Source of the DNA: Pyxidicoccus sp. MSG2
Lineage (GTDB): Bacteria > Myxococcota > Myxococcia > Myxococcales > Myxococcaceae
Reading direction: 5' to 3'
Assembly: GCF_026626705.1 (NCBI RefSeq)
Contig: NZ_JAPNKC010000001.1
Location: 558,001-622,000, forward strand
DNA length: 64,000 nucleotides
A program made the position numbers and the translations under genes. Position 1 is the stretch's first letter; every line of letters begins with the position of its first letter. Under the pieces are notes generated by a model. It ran no database searches. It was not told where the DNA came from and saw only the letters and a list, made by a program, of their open reading frames with translations. Below, piece by piece: positions 1 to 9,951 of the stretch.

Positions 1-88
1 ACAATGCCCCCGCCCTCCTTCCGGGCGTTCAGCCGGAGGCCCTCGCAGCGCCACTGCGCCGCGCCCGGCTTCGGGTTAGGTACGCCCG

Positions 89-1201
89 GTGTCGAACCTC
101 GACCTGTTCGCCCCTCCCCCTCCCCCCACGGGCCCGGGTGCGCTGGACTCGCTGCTGAAGGTGTCCCGCATCTACCTGGAGCCGGGCGTGGAGGAGCACC
201 TTCGCGGCAGGGAAATCCTCGCGCGCTTCCCGGACGCGGAGCGGGTGGAGGTGGCGTCGCACCAGAACATCCCCGGCCTGTTCGGCAACGAGGGCAACGC
301 CGAGGCCTGGAACCGCATCAAGGGCAGCACCCTGGTGCTGGGCGTGAAGAAGACGATGTCCTTCACCCCCAACGGGCGCAGCTGCGACTTCATCCCGCCG
401 TCCACCGCCAACGGCTGCGTCATGAGCTGCGCGTACTGCTACGTGCCGCGCCACAAGGGCTACGCCAACCCCGTCACCGTCTTCGTCAACATCGACCGGA
501 TCCTCGCCTCCATCCGCCGGCACGCACAGCGGCTGGGGCCGAAGACGGAAGGCAACAGCGTGGACCCGCGCTACTGGGCCTATGACATCGGCTGCAACAG
601 CGACTGCGCCGCGGACGCGGCCCTGAGCAACAACGTGAGGGACCTGGTCCGCCTCTTCACCACGCTGCCCAACGCGATGGGCACCTTCGCCACCAAGCTC
701 GTCAACCGCGAGCTGCTGGACTACGCGCCGAAGGGCAAGACGCGCATCCGCTTCAGCCTCATGCCACACGCGAAGGCGAAGCTGCTGGACGTGCGCACCA
801 GCCCCATCTCCGAGCGCATCGCCGCCATCAACGACTTCGTGGCCGCTGGCTACGAGGTCCACCTCAACTTCTCCCCCGTCGTCGTCTACGACGGCTGGCA
901 GACCGAGTACGACGCGCTCTTCCAGCAGGTGGACGACGTGCTCTCCCCCGAGGCGAAGGCCCAGCTCGCCGCCGAGGTCATCTTCCTCACCCACCACGCG
1001 GGCCTCCACGAGGTGAACCTGCGCTGGCACCCCAGGGCCGAGGCCTTGCTCTGGACGCCCGGGACGCAGGAGGCCAAGGTGTCCCAGGGCGGCGGCGCCA
1101 ACGTGCGCTACCGCACCGGGCTGAAGGGACGCCTGGTGGCCGAGCTCGAGGAGCTGCTGGCCCGCCGCATGCCCTACTGCCGGGTGAGATACGCGTTCTG
1201 A
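89..1201 (+). CDS. Spore photoproduct lyase family radical SAM protein
   Basis: Predicted 370-residue radical SAM enzyme. The cluster motif CVMSCAYC is seen at residues 110-117 (Cys110, Cys114, Cys117), the C-x3-C-x2-C spacing that binds the 4Fe-4S cluster which cleaves S-adenosylmethionine. Two further cysteines at 169 and 173 (GCNSDC) follow. The family repairs the 5-thyminyl-5,6-dihydrothymine lesion in Bacillus spores; members in organisms without endospores have uncertain substrates. The start is a GTG, chosen because the protein begins with a typical MSNLDLF and there is little room upstream. Length fits the family. It stands alone, 62 bases before the xanthine dehydrogenase operon. The family call is firm; the substrate is not. 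Confidence 0.85.
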   Translation: MSNLDLFAPPPPPTGPGALDSLLKVSRIYLEPGVEEHLRGREILARFPDAERVEVASHQNIPGLFGNEGNAEAWNRIKGSTLVLGVKKTMSFTPNGRSCDFIPPSTANGCVMSCAYCYVPRHKGYANPVTVFVNIDRILASIRRHAQRLGPKTEGNSVDPRYWAYDIGCNSDCAADAALSNNVRDLVRLFTTLPNAMGTFATKLVNRELLDYAPKGKTRIRFSLMPHAKAKLLDVRTSPISERIAAINDFVAAGYEVHLNFSPVVVYDGWQTEYDALFQQVDDVLSPEAKAQLAAEVIFLTHHAGLHEVNLRWHPRAEALLWTPGTQEAKVSQGGGANVRYRTGLKGRLVAELEELLARRMPYCRVRYAF

Positions 1202-1263
1202 CCCGCACGCAGTGTCCGAGCCGTGACTACCGGGGCCCAGGCTGTGGCAGACTCGGTCGGACC

Positions 1264-2097
1264 ATGTGGGATTGGGTCCGCCAACTGGCGGAGTGGTCTC
1301 GTGAAGATGCGCCCTTCGCCGTCGCGACGGTGACTGCGTGCCAGGGCAGTACCCCCGCCGAGCCCGGCGCGAAGCTGCTCGTGCGCGCGGACGGGACGTT
1401 CCACGGCACCGTGGGCGGCGGCCACCTGGAGCAACTGGTGCTCGCGGACGCGCGCGCCTGCCTGGAGAAGGGCGAGGCCCGCTCCTACCGCTACCCGCTG
1501 GGCGCGAAGCTGGGCCAGTGCTGCGGCGGCGTGGTGGACGTCTTCGTGGAGCTGGTGAATCACGGCCCGCGCCTCTACCTCTTCGGCGCCGGCCACGTGG
1601 GCCAGGCGCTGTGCCGCACGCTGGAGGGCACGCCCTTCCAGGTCCACCTCGTGGACGAGCGCCCCGAGTGGCTGCAAGGCGAGCGAATCCCCGCGTCGGT
1701 GGTGCGCCACGACGAGCCGTGGGACGCGTTCGCCGCCCGCGCCTCGTGGGACGCGCGCCGCACGTACGTGGCGGTGATGACGCACCGGCACGACCTGGAC
1801 CAGGACATCATCGCCTTCGCGGTGGAGCGGCCGGCGCGCTACCTGGGACTCATCGGCAGCCGCACGAAGTGGGCCCGCTTCCGCCAGCGGCTGGAGGCCC
1901 GGGGCGTGCCCACGCGGAACATCGACCGGGTGCACTGCCCCATGGGCGTGGAGATTGGCGGCAAGTCGCCACAGGAAGTGGCGGTGAGCATCGCCGCCGG
2001 CCTGCTCCAGGTGCACCACGGCCTCAGCGTTGACACACGCTCCGAAGCATCGCTTCCGGAGCAGCCCCGCGTACGCGGGGTATCGTCTGGAGAATGA
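1264..2097 (+). CDS. xdhC: XdhC-type xanthine dehydrogenase maturation factor
   Basis: 277 residues. The N-terminal XdhC/CoxI domain includes CQGSTP near residue 22 and the family motif QCCGGVVDV near residue 85. It is followed by a Rossmann domain with the nucleotide motif LFGAGHVGQ near residue 105, and a C-terminal SPQEVAVSIAAG stretch also typical of the family. XdhC proteins bind molybdenum cofactor, help sulfurate it and deliver it to xanthine dehydrogenase. The stop codon overlaps the start of the next gene by four bases (ATGA), so the chaperone is translationally coupled to its client, which strongly supports the assignment. Confidence 0.92.
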   Translation: MWDWVRQLAEWSREDAPFAVATVTACQGSTPAEPGAKLLVRADGTFHGTVGGGHLEQLVLADARACLEKGEARSYRYPLGAKLGQCCGGVVDVFVELVNHGPRLYLFGAGHVGQALCRTLEGTPFQVHLVDERPEWLQGERIPASVVRHDEPWDAFAARASWDARRTYVAVMTHRHDLDQDIIAFAVERPARYLGLIGSRTKWARFRQRLEARGVPTRNIDRVHCPMGVEIGGKSPQEVAVSIAAGLLQVHHGLSVDTRSEASLPEQPRVRGVSSGE

Positions 2098-5000
2098 GCA
2101 TCATGTTCGAGTTCCTGCTCAACGGAACGACGGTTCGCGTCGACGGCGTGTCCCCCAACACCACCCTGCTGGACTTCCTGCGCACGCGCGGCTCCACCGG
2201 GACGAAGCAGGGCTGCGCCGAGGGAGACTGCGGCGCGTGCACCGTGGCCATGGTGGACCGCGACGCCCAGGGCAACCGCTGCCTGCGCGCCTTCAACGCG
2301 TGCATCACCCTGCTCCCCATGGTCGCCGGCCGCGAGGTCGTCACGGTGGAGGGCGTGGGCCGCCGCGAGCAGCCCCACCCCGTGCAGCAGGCCATGGTGA
2401 AGCACTACGGCTCGCAGTGCGGCTTCTGCACGCCGGGCTTCATCGTCTCCATGGCGGAGGCGTACTCGCGCAAGGACGTCTGTACCCCCGAGGCCGTGGC
2501 GGACCAGCTCTGCGGCAACATCTGCCGCTGCACCGGCTACCGTCCCATCCGCGACGCGATGATGGAGGCGCTCGCCACGCGTGACGCCGGCACCGCGCGC
2601 GAAGCGCTCCCGGGGGTGGCCCTCGGCGGCCCCGCCGCGCCGCTGCCCGCGCTGCGCTACGAGGCGCGCGGACAGACGTTCCTCCGCCCCACCTCGTGGG
2701 AGGAATTGCTCGCGCTCAAGGCCGCCCACCCCGAGGCGCTCCTCGTGGCCGGTGCCACCGAGCTGGGCGTGGACATCACCAAGAAGGCCCGCCGCTTCCC
2801 GTTCCTCATCTCCACCGAGGGCGTGGAGTCGCTGCGCGCCATCCGCCGCGAGGCGGACGGGTGGTACGTGGGCGGCGCGTCGTCCCTCGTGGAGTTGGAG
2901 GACGCGCTCGGCAGCGAGCTGCCCGAGGTGACGAAGATGCTGAACGTCTTCGCCTCGCGGCAGATTCGCCAGCGCGCCACGCTGGCCGGCAACCTGGTGA
3001 CGGCCTCGCCCATTGGCGACATGGCGCCCGTGCTGCTCGCGCTGGACGCGCGGCTCGTCCTCGCCTCCGTGCAGGCTGAGCGCGTCGTGCCGCTGGCCGA
3101 CTTCTTCCTCGCGTACCGGAAGACGGCACTGCGGCCGGATGAAGTGGTGCGCCACATCGTCATCCCGCATGCGTCCACTCCCGCTGGCGGTCAGCGACTG
3201 TCGGACTCCTTCAAGGTGTCCAAGCGCCGCGAGCTGGACATCAGCATCGTCGCCGCGGGCTTCCGCGTGGAACTGGACGCGGACGGCGTGGTGCGGCTCG
3301 CGCGGCTGGCCTACGGCGGCGTGGCGGCAACCCCCGTGCGCGCACGCCGCGCGGAGGAAGTGCTCACCGGCCAGCCCTGGACGCGCGAGACGGTGGCGCG
3401 GGTGCTGCCCGTGCTGTCGGAGGAAATCACCCCCATCAGTGATTTGCGCGGCAGCGCGGAGTACCGGCGCGGGCTGGTGGTGGGCCTGTTCCAGAAGTTC
3501 TTCTCCGGCGAGCGCAGCCCCTCGCTGGACGCCGCCCCTCGCTTCACCCTGGGCGGGCCGGGGGCCAGCGCGGACGCGGGCCGCGAGCTGCGGCACGAGA
3601 GCGCGCTGGGCCACGTGACGGGCAGCGCGCAGTACGTGGACGACCTCGCGCAGCGGCAGCCCATGCTGGAGGTCTGGCCGGTGTGCGCGCCGCACGCGCA
3701 TGCCCGCATCCTCCGCAGGGACCCCATCGCCGCGCGGAAGATGCCGGGCGTGGTGGCGGTGCTGATGGCCGAGGACATCCCCGGCATGAACGACACCGGC
3801 CCCATCCGCCACGACGAGCCGCTGCTCGCCGACCGGGAGGTGCTCTTCCACGGGCAGGTGGTGGCCCTGGTGGTGGGCGAGTCCGTCGACGCCTGCCGCG
3901 CCGCCGCGCGCGCCGTGGTGGTGGAGTACGAGCCGCTGCCCGCCGTCCTCACCGTGGAGGACGCCATCGTCCAGGGCAGCTACCACACCGAGCCGCACGT
4001 CATCCGCCGGGGTGACGTGGACGCCGCGCTGGCCGGCAGCCCCCACCGCCTCACCGGCACGCTGTCCATTGGCGGCCAGGAGCACTTCTACCTGGAGACG
4101 CATGCCGCCTTCGCCGAGCGCGGCGACGATGGCGACGTCACGGTGACGTCCTCCACCCAGCACCCCTCGGAGGTGCAGGCCGTCATCTCCCACGTGCTCG
4201 ATTTGCCGCGCAGCCGCGTGGTGGTGCAGGCCCCGCGCATGGGCGGCGGCTTCGGCGGCAAGGAGACGCAGGGCAACTCCCCCGCGGCCCTGGTGGCCCT
4301 GGCCGCGTGGCACACGGGCCGGCCCGTGCGGTGGATGATGGACCGCGACGTGGACATGACCGTCACCGGCAAGCGCCACCCCTTCCACGCCACCTTCGAG
4401 GCCGGCTTCGACGGCCAGGGGAAGCTGCTCGCCCTGCGCGCGCAACTGGTGTCCAACGGCGGCTGGTCGCTGGATTTGTCCGAGTCCATCCTCGACCGCG
4501 CCCTCTTCCACCTGGACAACGCCTACTACGTGCCGGCCCTGGCGTACTCGGGCCGCGTGGCGAAGACGCACCTGGTGTCCAACACCGCCTTCCGTGGCTT
4601 CGGCGGCCCCCAGGGCATGCTCGTGTGTGAGGAGGTCCTCGCCCGCGTGGCTCGCGCCGTGGGCCTGCCTCCCGAGGAGGTGCGGGAGCGCAACCTCTAC
4701 GCCGGCTCGGGCGAGACGAACACCACGCATTACGGGCAGGAGTTGGAGGACGAGCGCATGCCCCGGCTCTGGCGCGAGCTGAAGGAGTCCTCGGACTTCG
4801 CGCGGCGGCGGCAGGAGGTCGACGACTTCAACGCCCGCTCGCCCCGCATCAAGCGCGGCCTGGCGCTCACGCCGATGAAGTTCGGCATCTCCTTCACCGC
4901 CACGTTCCTCAACCAGGCCGGCGCGCTCGTCCACGTGTACCGCGACGGCTCGGTCATGGTGTCGCACGGCGGCACGGAGATGGGCCAGGGCCTGCACACC

Positions 5001-5912
5001 AAGGTGCAGGGCGTGGCCATGCGCGAACTGGGACTTCCCGCCAGCGCCGTGCGGATGGCGAAGACGGCCACCGACAAGGTGCCCAACACGTCCGCCACCG
5101 CTGCCTCCAGTGGCTCGGACCTGAACGGCGCGGCCGTGCGCAATGCGTGCGTCACCCTGCGCGAGCGGCTCGCCCCGGTGGCCGCGCGGCTGCTCGCCGA
5201 GAAGCACGGACGCAGCGTGGCTCCCGAGGCGCTGGTATTCCAGGACGGACGCGTGGGGCCCGCGGGCGAGCCCGAGGTGGCCCTGCCCTTCGCGGCGGTG
5301 GTGGAGGCCGCGTACCTGTCGCGCGTGGGGCTGTCGGTGACGGGCTACTACCAGACGCCGGGCATCGGCTACGACAAGGCGCGCGGCCGGGGCCGGCCCT
5401 TCCTCTACTTCGCCTATGGCGCCGCCGTGTGCGAGGTGGAGGTGGACGGCTACACCGGCATGAAGCGCGTGCTGCGCGTGGACCTGCTGGAGGACGTGGG
5501 CGACTCGCTCAACCCCGGCGTGGACCGCGGGCAGATTGAGGGCGGCTTCGTACAGGGGCTCGGGTGGCTCACCGGCGAAGACCTGAAGTGGGACGCCAAT
5601 GGACGGCTGCTCACGCACTCGGCCAGTACGTACGCCGTGCCCGCGTTCAGCGACGCGCCCATCGACTTCCGCGTGCGGCTGATGGAGAAGGCTCGGCAGC
5701 ACAACACCATTCATGGGAGCAAGGCCGTGGGTGAGCCGCCGCTGATGCTCGCCATGTCCGCTCGCGAGGCGCTGCGCGACGCGGTGGCCGCGTTCGGACA
5801 GGCCGGCGGCGAGGTGGAATTGGCCTCGCCCGCCACTCACGAGGCGCTGTTCCTCGCCATCCAGAAACGGCTGGCCGCCGGTGCGAAGGAGGACGGACGC
5901 GAGGCGGCGTAG
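2094..5912 (+). CDS. xdh: Single-chain xanthine dehydrogenase (2Fe-2S / FAD / Mo domains fused)
   Basis: 1272 residues holding all three catalytic modules in one chain. A plant-type 2Fe-2S domain has Cys41, Cys46, Cys49 and Cys70; a second helical 2Fe-2S domain has Cys109, Cys112, Cys144 and Cys146 (CGFCTPGF and CRCTGY). An FAD domain spans roughly residues 190-470, including the TLAGNL stretch. The molybdopterin domain runs from about residue 500, with QEHFYLET, GGGFGGKE near residue 717 and GEPPLML near residue 1213, which carries the expected catalytic Glu. The reaction is oxidation of hypoxanthine/xanthine to urate with NAD+ or another acceptor. Many bacteria split this into XdhA and XdhB, so the fusion in eukaryotic order is notable. 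A second ATG lies three codons inside the chosen start. Confidence 0.92.
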   Translation: MSIMFEFLLNGTTVRVDGVSPNTTLLDFLRTRGSTGTKQGCAEGDCGACTVAMVDRDAQGNRCLRAFNACITLLPMVAGREVVTVEGVGRREQPHPVQQAMVKHYGSQCGFCTPGFIVSMAEAYSRKDVCTPEAVADQLCGNICRCTGYRPIRDAMMEALATRDAGTAREALPGVALGGPAAPLPALRYEARGQTFLRPTSWEELLALKAAHPEALLVAGATELGVDITKKARRFPFLISTEGVESLRAIRREADGWYVGGASSLVELEDALGSELPEVTKMLNVFASRQIRQRATLAGNLVTASPIGDMAPVLLALDARLVLASVQAERVVPLADFFLAYRKTALRPDEVVRHIVIPHASTPAGGQRLSDSFKVSKRRELDISIVAAGFRVELDADGVVRLARLAYGGVAATPVRARRAEEVLTGQPWTRETVARVLPVLSEEITPISDLRGSAEYRRGLVVGLFQKFFSGERSPSLDAAPRFTLGGPGASADAGRELRHESALGHVTGSAQYVDDLAQRQPMLEVWPVCAPHAHARILRRDPIAARKMPGVVAVLMAEDIPGMNDTGPIRHDEPLLADREVLFHGQVVALVVGESVDACRAAARAVVVEYEPLPAVLTVEDAIVQGSYHTEPHVIRRGDVDAALAGSPHRLTGTLSIGGQEHFYLETHAAFAERGDDGDVTVTSSTQHPSEVQAVISHVLDLPRSRVVVQAPRMGGGFGGKETQGNSPAALVALAAWHTGRPVRWMMDRDVDMTVTGKRHPFHATFEAGFDGQGKLLALRAQLVSNGGWSLDLSESILDRALFHLDNAYYVPALAYSGRVAKTHLVSNTAFRGFGGPQGMLVCEEVLARVARAVGLPPEEVRERNLYAGSGETNTTHYGQELEDERMPRLWRELKESSDFARRRQEVDDFNARSPRIKRGLALTPMKFGISFTATFLNQAGALVHVYRDGSVMVSHGGTEMGQGLHTKVQGVAMRELGLPASAVRMAKTATDKVPNTSATAASSGSDLNGAAVRNACVTLRERLAPVAARLLAEKHGRSVAPEALVFQDGRVGPAGEPEVALPFAAVVEAAYLSRVGLSVTGYYQTPGIGYDKARGRGRPFLYFAYGAAVCEVEVDGYTGMKRVLRVDLLEDVGDSLNPGVDRGQIEGGFVQGLGWLTGEDLKWDANGRLLTHSASTYAVPAFSDAPIDFRVRLMEKARQHNTIHGSKAVGEPPLMLAMSAREALRDAVAAFGQAGGEVELASPATHEALFLAIQKRLAAGAKEDGREAA

Positions 5913-5925
5913 GGCCGTCCGGAGG

Positions 5926-8849
5926 TCAGGACACGGGCGACCCAGGGCCGTCGCACGGGCCCGCCACGTCGGAGGGCCCCTCCAGCGGAAGCGTGACGGT
6001 GAAGGTCGCGCCCTGGCCCGGGGCGCTCTCGGCCCCCACGCAGCCGCCGTGGGCCTCCACAATCTGCCGGGTGATGTAGAGCCCCAGGCCCAGTCCCCCG
6101 TAGTGCCGCTCCGACACGGCGCGCTCGAAGCGCTGGAAGATGCGGTGGAGCGACTGCGGCTCGATGCCGATGCCCTCGTCCCGCACCACGAGCCGGGCCG
6201 TCTTCTCGCTGGCGGCCACCTGCACGTGCACGGGCTTCCCCGCGCCGTACTTGAGTGCGTTGGAGAGCAGGTTGGAGACCACCTGCTCCAGCCGGGAGCG
6301 GTCCCACCTCCCGAGGATGGAAGGGTCGGCCTCCAGGAAGATGCGTGACCAGGCACGCTGCGCCTGCGGCTCGTAGCGCGCCACCAACTCACGGACGAGC
6401 GCGGACAGGTCCACCGATTCCAGCTCGAGCTGGAGCCGGCCCGCGCGGATGCGTGACACGTCGAGGAGCCCGTCGACGAGCTCCGCCAGCCGGCGGACCT
6501 GCCGCTGCGCCAGCTCCAGGTCCCCGCGCATCCGCTCCGCCGCGTCCCCCAGGGACTCCACGGGAAGCGAGCGCTTCATGCCCTGCAGCTTGAGCGCCAG
6601 GGGCGTGAGCGGTGTCTTCAGCTCATGGCTGGCGACGGAGAGGAACTCGTCGCGCAGCCGGATGGCGCGCTGGGCCTGCGCGTAGAGGCGGGCATTGTCC
6701 ACCGCCGCTGCCGCCGGTAGGCCAGCTCCTCCGCCATGACCCGGTCCTCATCTCCATACAGCCGGTCCGGGTCCCCCGACGCAAAGGCGATGACACCCAG
6801 CACATGCCCGCGCGAGGTGAGGGCCACCGCCACGACGGACACCGCCTCCATCGCCTCGAGCAGCGCGCGGTGCATGGGTCCGGGTGACTGCGTCTCGCGG
6901 AGGTCGACGAGCACGGCCCGCCCGGAGGTCGACAGCGCGTCGTAGAGCGCGGTCCAGACGGGCTTCGCGGCCTCTTGTAGCGCCTGTTGGACATGCGGGG
7001 CCCGGGCCGGCTCACGGTGCGCCACCTCCAGCCAAAGCGGCGTCCCCTCCGGCTGCGTCAGGCTCACCATGCAGCACGTAGCCACCGAGGACGCCGCCAG
7101 CTCGGCCACGCGCGTCAGCAGGGTCGTCTCGTCATCGAGGCTGCTGGCCAGCAGTCGGCTGGCCCGGGCGAGGAAGGTGAGACGCTCCTCGGAGAGCTTC
7201 CGCTCGGTGATGTCGCGGGAGATGCAACCCAGCCCTGTCGGCTGGCCGCTCTCCGAGTCCCGGACGAGGAAGTACTGGCTGAAGAGGGGGATGGCCTTCC
7301 CGGTGCGCTGGTTGAGGGCGCGGATGTCACCCACCCACCGGCCCTCCCGCTCGATGGCGGGGAGCGCCTCCTGCTCGATGATGTGGCGGTCGTCCGGGTG
7401 CACCTGGTCGAGCACCGAGAGCCCCTGGACCTCCGCCAGGCTCTCCAGGCCCAGCAGCGTGCGGCCCGCCTCGTTGATGTAGAGGGCCCGCCCGTCCACG
7501 TCGTGGATGCAGATGACGTCGGGCGAGCTCTCCACCACCGACACCAGGCGGCCGCGCTCCAGCTCCGCGTGCTTGCGCGCGGTGACGTCCTGGATGACCG
7601 ACACCACGCGCAGCGGTCGCCCGGACTCGTCGCGGATGAGGGTGGCGGCAATCTCCACCCAGATGATGCCGCCATCCTTCCGGACCCAGCGGCGGGCGTT
7701 GATGGCGGGAACCTCGCCCCCTCTCACCAGCCGTGCGAGCCCCGCGGCGCCCTGGGGCCGCTCCTCGGGGTGGACGAGGTCGATGTAGGTCATCCCGCCC
7801 AGTTCCTGGGCGGTGTAGCCCGTCACCTCGCACAGCTTCGCATTCACGACCAGGAGCCGGCCGGTGAAGGGGTCCACCTGCGCCATGCCCGCGGCGGCGA
7901 GGTTGAAGAAGGCGCGGAACTGCTCCTCGCTCTTTCGGAGCGCCAGCTCCTGCTCCCGCGGCTCGGTGACGTCCACCAGCCAGCCCACCCACTCCCGCAC
8001 GCGGCCGTCCGGCCCCAGCACCGGGACTCCGCGTGACAGCATCCGCCGCCAGCTCCCGTCATGGCGCAGCAGGCGGTACTCGGAGGAATACGGCGTGGGC
8101 CTGAACAGCGCCAGGGCCCAGTCCTTCCAGACGCCCTCGCGGTCCTCGGGGTGGATGAGGTTCATGTAGCCGTGGCCCCGGTACTCGGCGAAGGCCCTCC
8201 CGGTGAAGGCCTCCCACGAGACACTCGGCTCGACGGCGGAGCCTTCGGGCGTCAACGTCCACATCACGCTCGTGGTCGCCTCCAGCAGGGCATGCAGGCG
8301 CCGCTCGCTGCGCAGCAGCTCCTCCAGCCGGCCCTCCACGGCCGCCCGCGCTTCCCGCTCGATCCGGAGCTCCGCCCTCCATTCCGAGGCCAGCGTGGCT
8401 TCCGCGGCGTCATTCCGCTCCGGACCGCTCCCCAGGAGGGCGCGAAGGGTGCGGACCACCGCGTCCCGCGAGAGCGGCCGCACGGCGTACGCCAGGGTGC
8501 CCGGCAGCGCGTCCATGAGGAGCCGGCCCTCCGGGCGCTCGGAGGAGACGAGCAGCAGCAGCGCCATCCCTCCCTGCTCTCGCATGGCCCGCTGGAAGCT
8601 CCGGGTCCAGGCGTCCGGGTCTTCAGCGTCGGCATCGAGCACGAGCAATTCGAAGGACTCGTCCCGGAGCAGCACCGCGGCCTGCTCCGCCGCGTCCACT
8701 TCCACGGGCTCGCGGCCCAGGGCGGCGAGCGCGGAGCGCAGGCATGCACCCTCCTCCGCGCCCAGCCGAGGCAGGAGGACCTTCTCTCGCACCAGCGCAG
8801 CCGCGGCCCTTCGCGAGGGCCTCTCACCCGCCCGGTGAACACGGTGCAT
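5926..8849 (-). pseudogene. Multi-PAS/GAF sensor histidine kinase, interrupted by a one-base frameshift
   Basis: Two reading frames together make one kinase of about 970 residues. The upstream part (start 8849) has a degenerate receiver-like N-terminus, three PAS domains (roughly residues 185-310, 315-435 and 440-560) and a GAF domain to about residue 710. The frame is then lost near 6710-6717. The downstream part (from about 6702 to 5926) begins VDNARLYAQAQRAI and carries HisKA with SHELKTPL, then an HATPase domain with NALKYG and GLGLGLYI. Adding one G in the CCGG-CGG run restores a normal AAAAVDNARLY linker. It may be a true loss of kinase output or a sequencing error. Domain calls are firm; functional status is open. 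Confidence 0.85.
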
Positions 8850-8961
8850 GAAGACAGTATGGAGACGCTCCCGTGCCGTGACAGGGGTGGCGCGGAAGGC
8901 CGGCCCTCGACGAGACAGGCGGCAGGCGGGAGTCCGTCAGGTCGGCCGCGCCGAAGCCGCC

Positions 8962-9951
8962 TCAGCTCGCGCTGCCCAGCTCCGCGACCTGATGGGGCAC
9001 GGCAGCCATGGGCATCCCGTCCTCGCCGAAGTGCTCCCCCGCCCAGCGGGACAGGTGGCCGATGCACGCGTCGATGGCGCCGCCGGTGGTGAAGATGTGG
9101 TTGGTACCGCGCAGCCGCAGCCGCTCCAGCGTGGCCACCTTCAAGTCAGAGAACGCGGACCGGTGGATGCGGTCGAAGAAGACGTCGCGCAGCTTGCCCT
9201 CCGCGGTGATGACGAGCACCGGCACGCCCCGCTGCACCACGCGCTGCCACGCGCGCACCAGCGGCACGTTGGCCACCGCCGGCAGCGAGCCCCAGTCCAT
9301 CAGCAGGTCCAGCAGCAGCTGGCGCGGAAAGGGCACGTAGCGGAACAGCCGCGCGTACTCGTTCTCCCGCGTCAGCATCCGCATCCAGCCCCAGTACGAG
9401 AAGACCTTCGACGTCACGCGCCGCAGCGGCAGCCGCGAGCGCCACGTCCCCTGCTCCGCGTCCTCGCGAGGCGCCTCGCCGTCCGCGTTGGCCGCCTCCT
9501 GCTCGGACAGGTAGAACTCGGGCTCGAAGAGGAACACGCCCGCGACGCCCTCCGCCACGCGGTCCGAGAGGTAGAGCGACGTCGTCGCGGCTCCGCACAA
9601 CCCTCCCATCACCAGGCCCTTCAGCCCGTGGCGCTTCAGCAGCTCCGCGTGGATGGCCTCCGCCACCTCCACGAAGCCTCCGCCGCAGACGAACTGGTAC
9701 AGCTCCGCCGTGGTGTCCGGCAGCGGGCCGTCCGAGTCGCCCAGGCCCGGCAGGTCCACGCGGAAGCACGGGAAGCCCTGGGCCGCGAGCCGGTCCGCGG
9801 CCCGCGCAGACAGCCCGCCATGGCCCGAGCGCGGCACGTGCCCCGGGTTGAGGAAGAGGAAGCCCACCCGCCCCGACTTCGACGTCGCCGCGGGGTGATA
9901 CGTGCCCCAGAGCTGGTGGCCCTTCACGTCCAGTTGGAACAACTCCCTCAT
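8962..9951 (-). CDS. Alpha/beta hydrolase, exosortase-associated hydrolase 1-like
   Basis: 329 residues from the ATG at 9951 (MRELFQLDVKG), which overlaps the upstream stop in an ATGA. A longer open frame exists but its first 66 codons only shadow the neighbour. The fold is suggested by FLNPGHVPRSGHGG near the N-terminus, FRVDLPGLGDSDG (strand and helix before the elbow) and the elbow MGGLCGAATTS, where Cys stands in the nucleophile position instead of Ser. A late GTNHIF supplies a candidate His. This pattern resembles the first hydrolase of exosortase-A polysaccharide clusters, here without an exosortase nearby. Substrate unknown. Coupled with the next-door hydrolase. Confidence 0.7.
   Translation of the reverse strand: MRELFQLDVKGHQLWGTYHPAATSKSGRVGFLFLNPGHVPRSGHGGLSARAADRLAAQGFPCFRVDLPGLGDSDGPLPDTTAELYQFVCGGGFVEVAEAIHAELLKRHGLKGLVMGGLCGAATTSLYLSDRVAEGVAGVFLFEPEFYLSEQEAANADGEAPREDAEQGTWRSRLPLRRVTSKVFSYWGWMRMLTRENEYARLFRYVPFPRQLLLDLLMDWGSLPAVANVPLVRAWQRVVQRGVPVLVITAEGKLRDVFFDRIHRSAFSDLKVATLERLRLRGTNHIFTTGGAIDACIGHLSRWAGEHFGEDGMPMAAVPHQVAELGSAS

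Noticed and set aside
1839..6392. A 1517-codon open frame antisense to the xanthine dehydrogenase gene
   Set aside because: It mirrors the GC-rich third positions of the real gene, is low in complexity (repeats of R, A, G, H) and has no domain; the sense gene has firm motifs.
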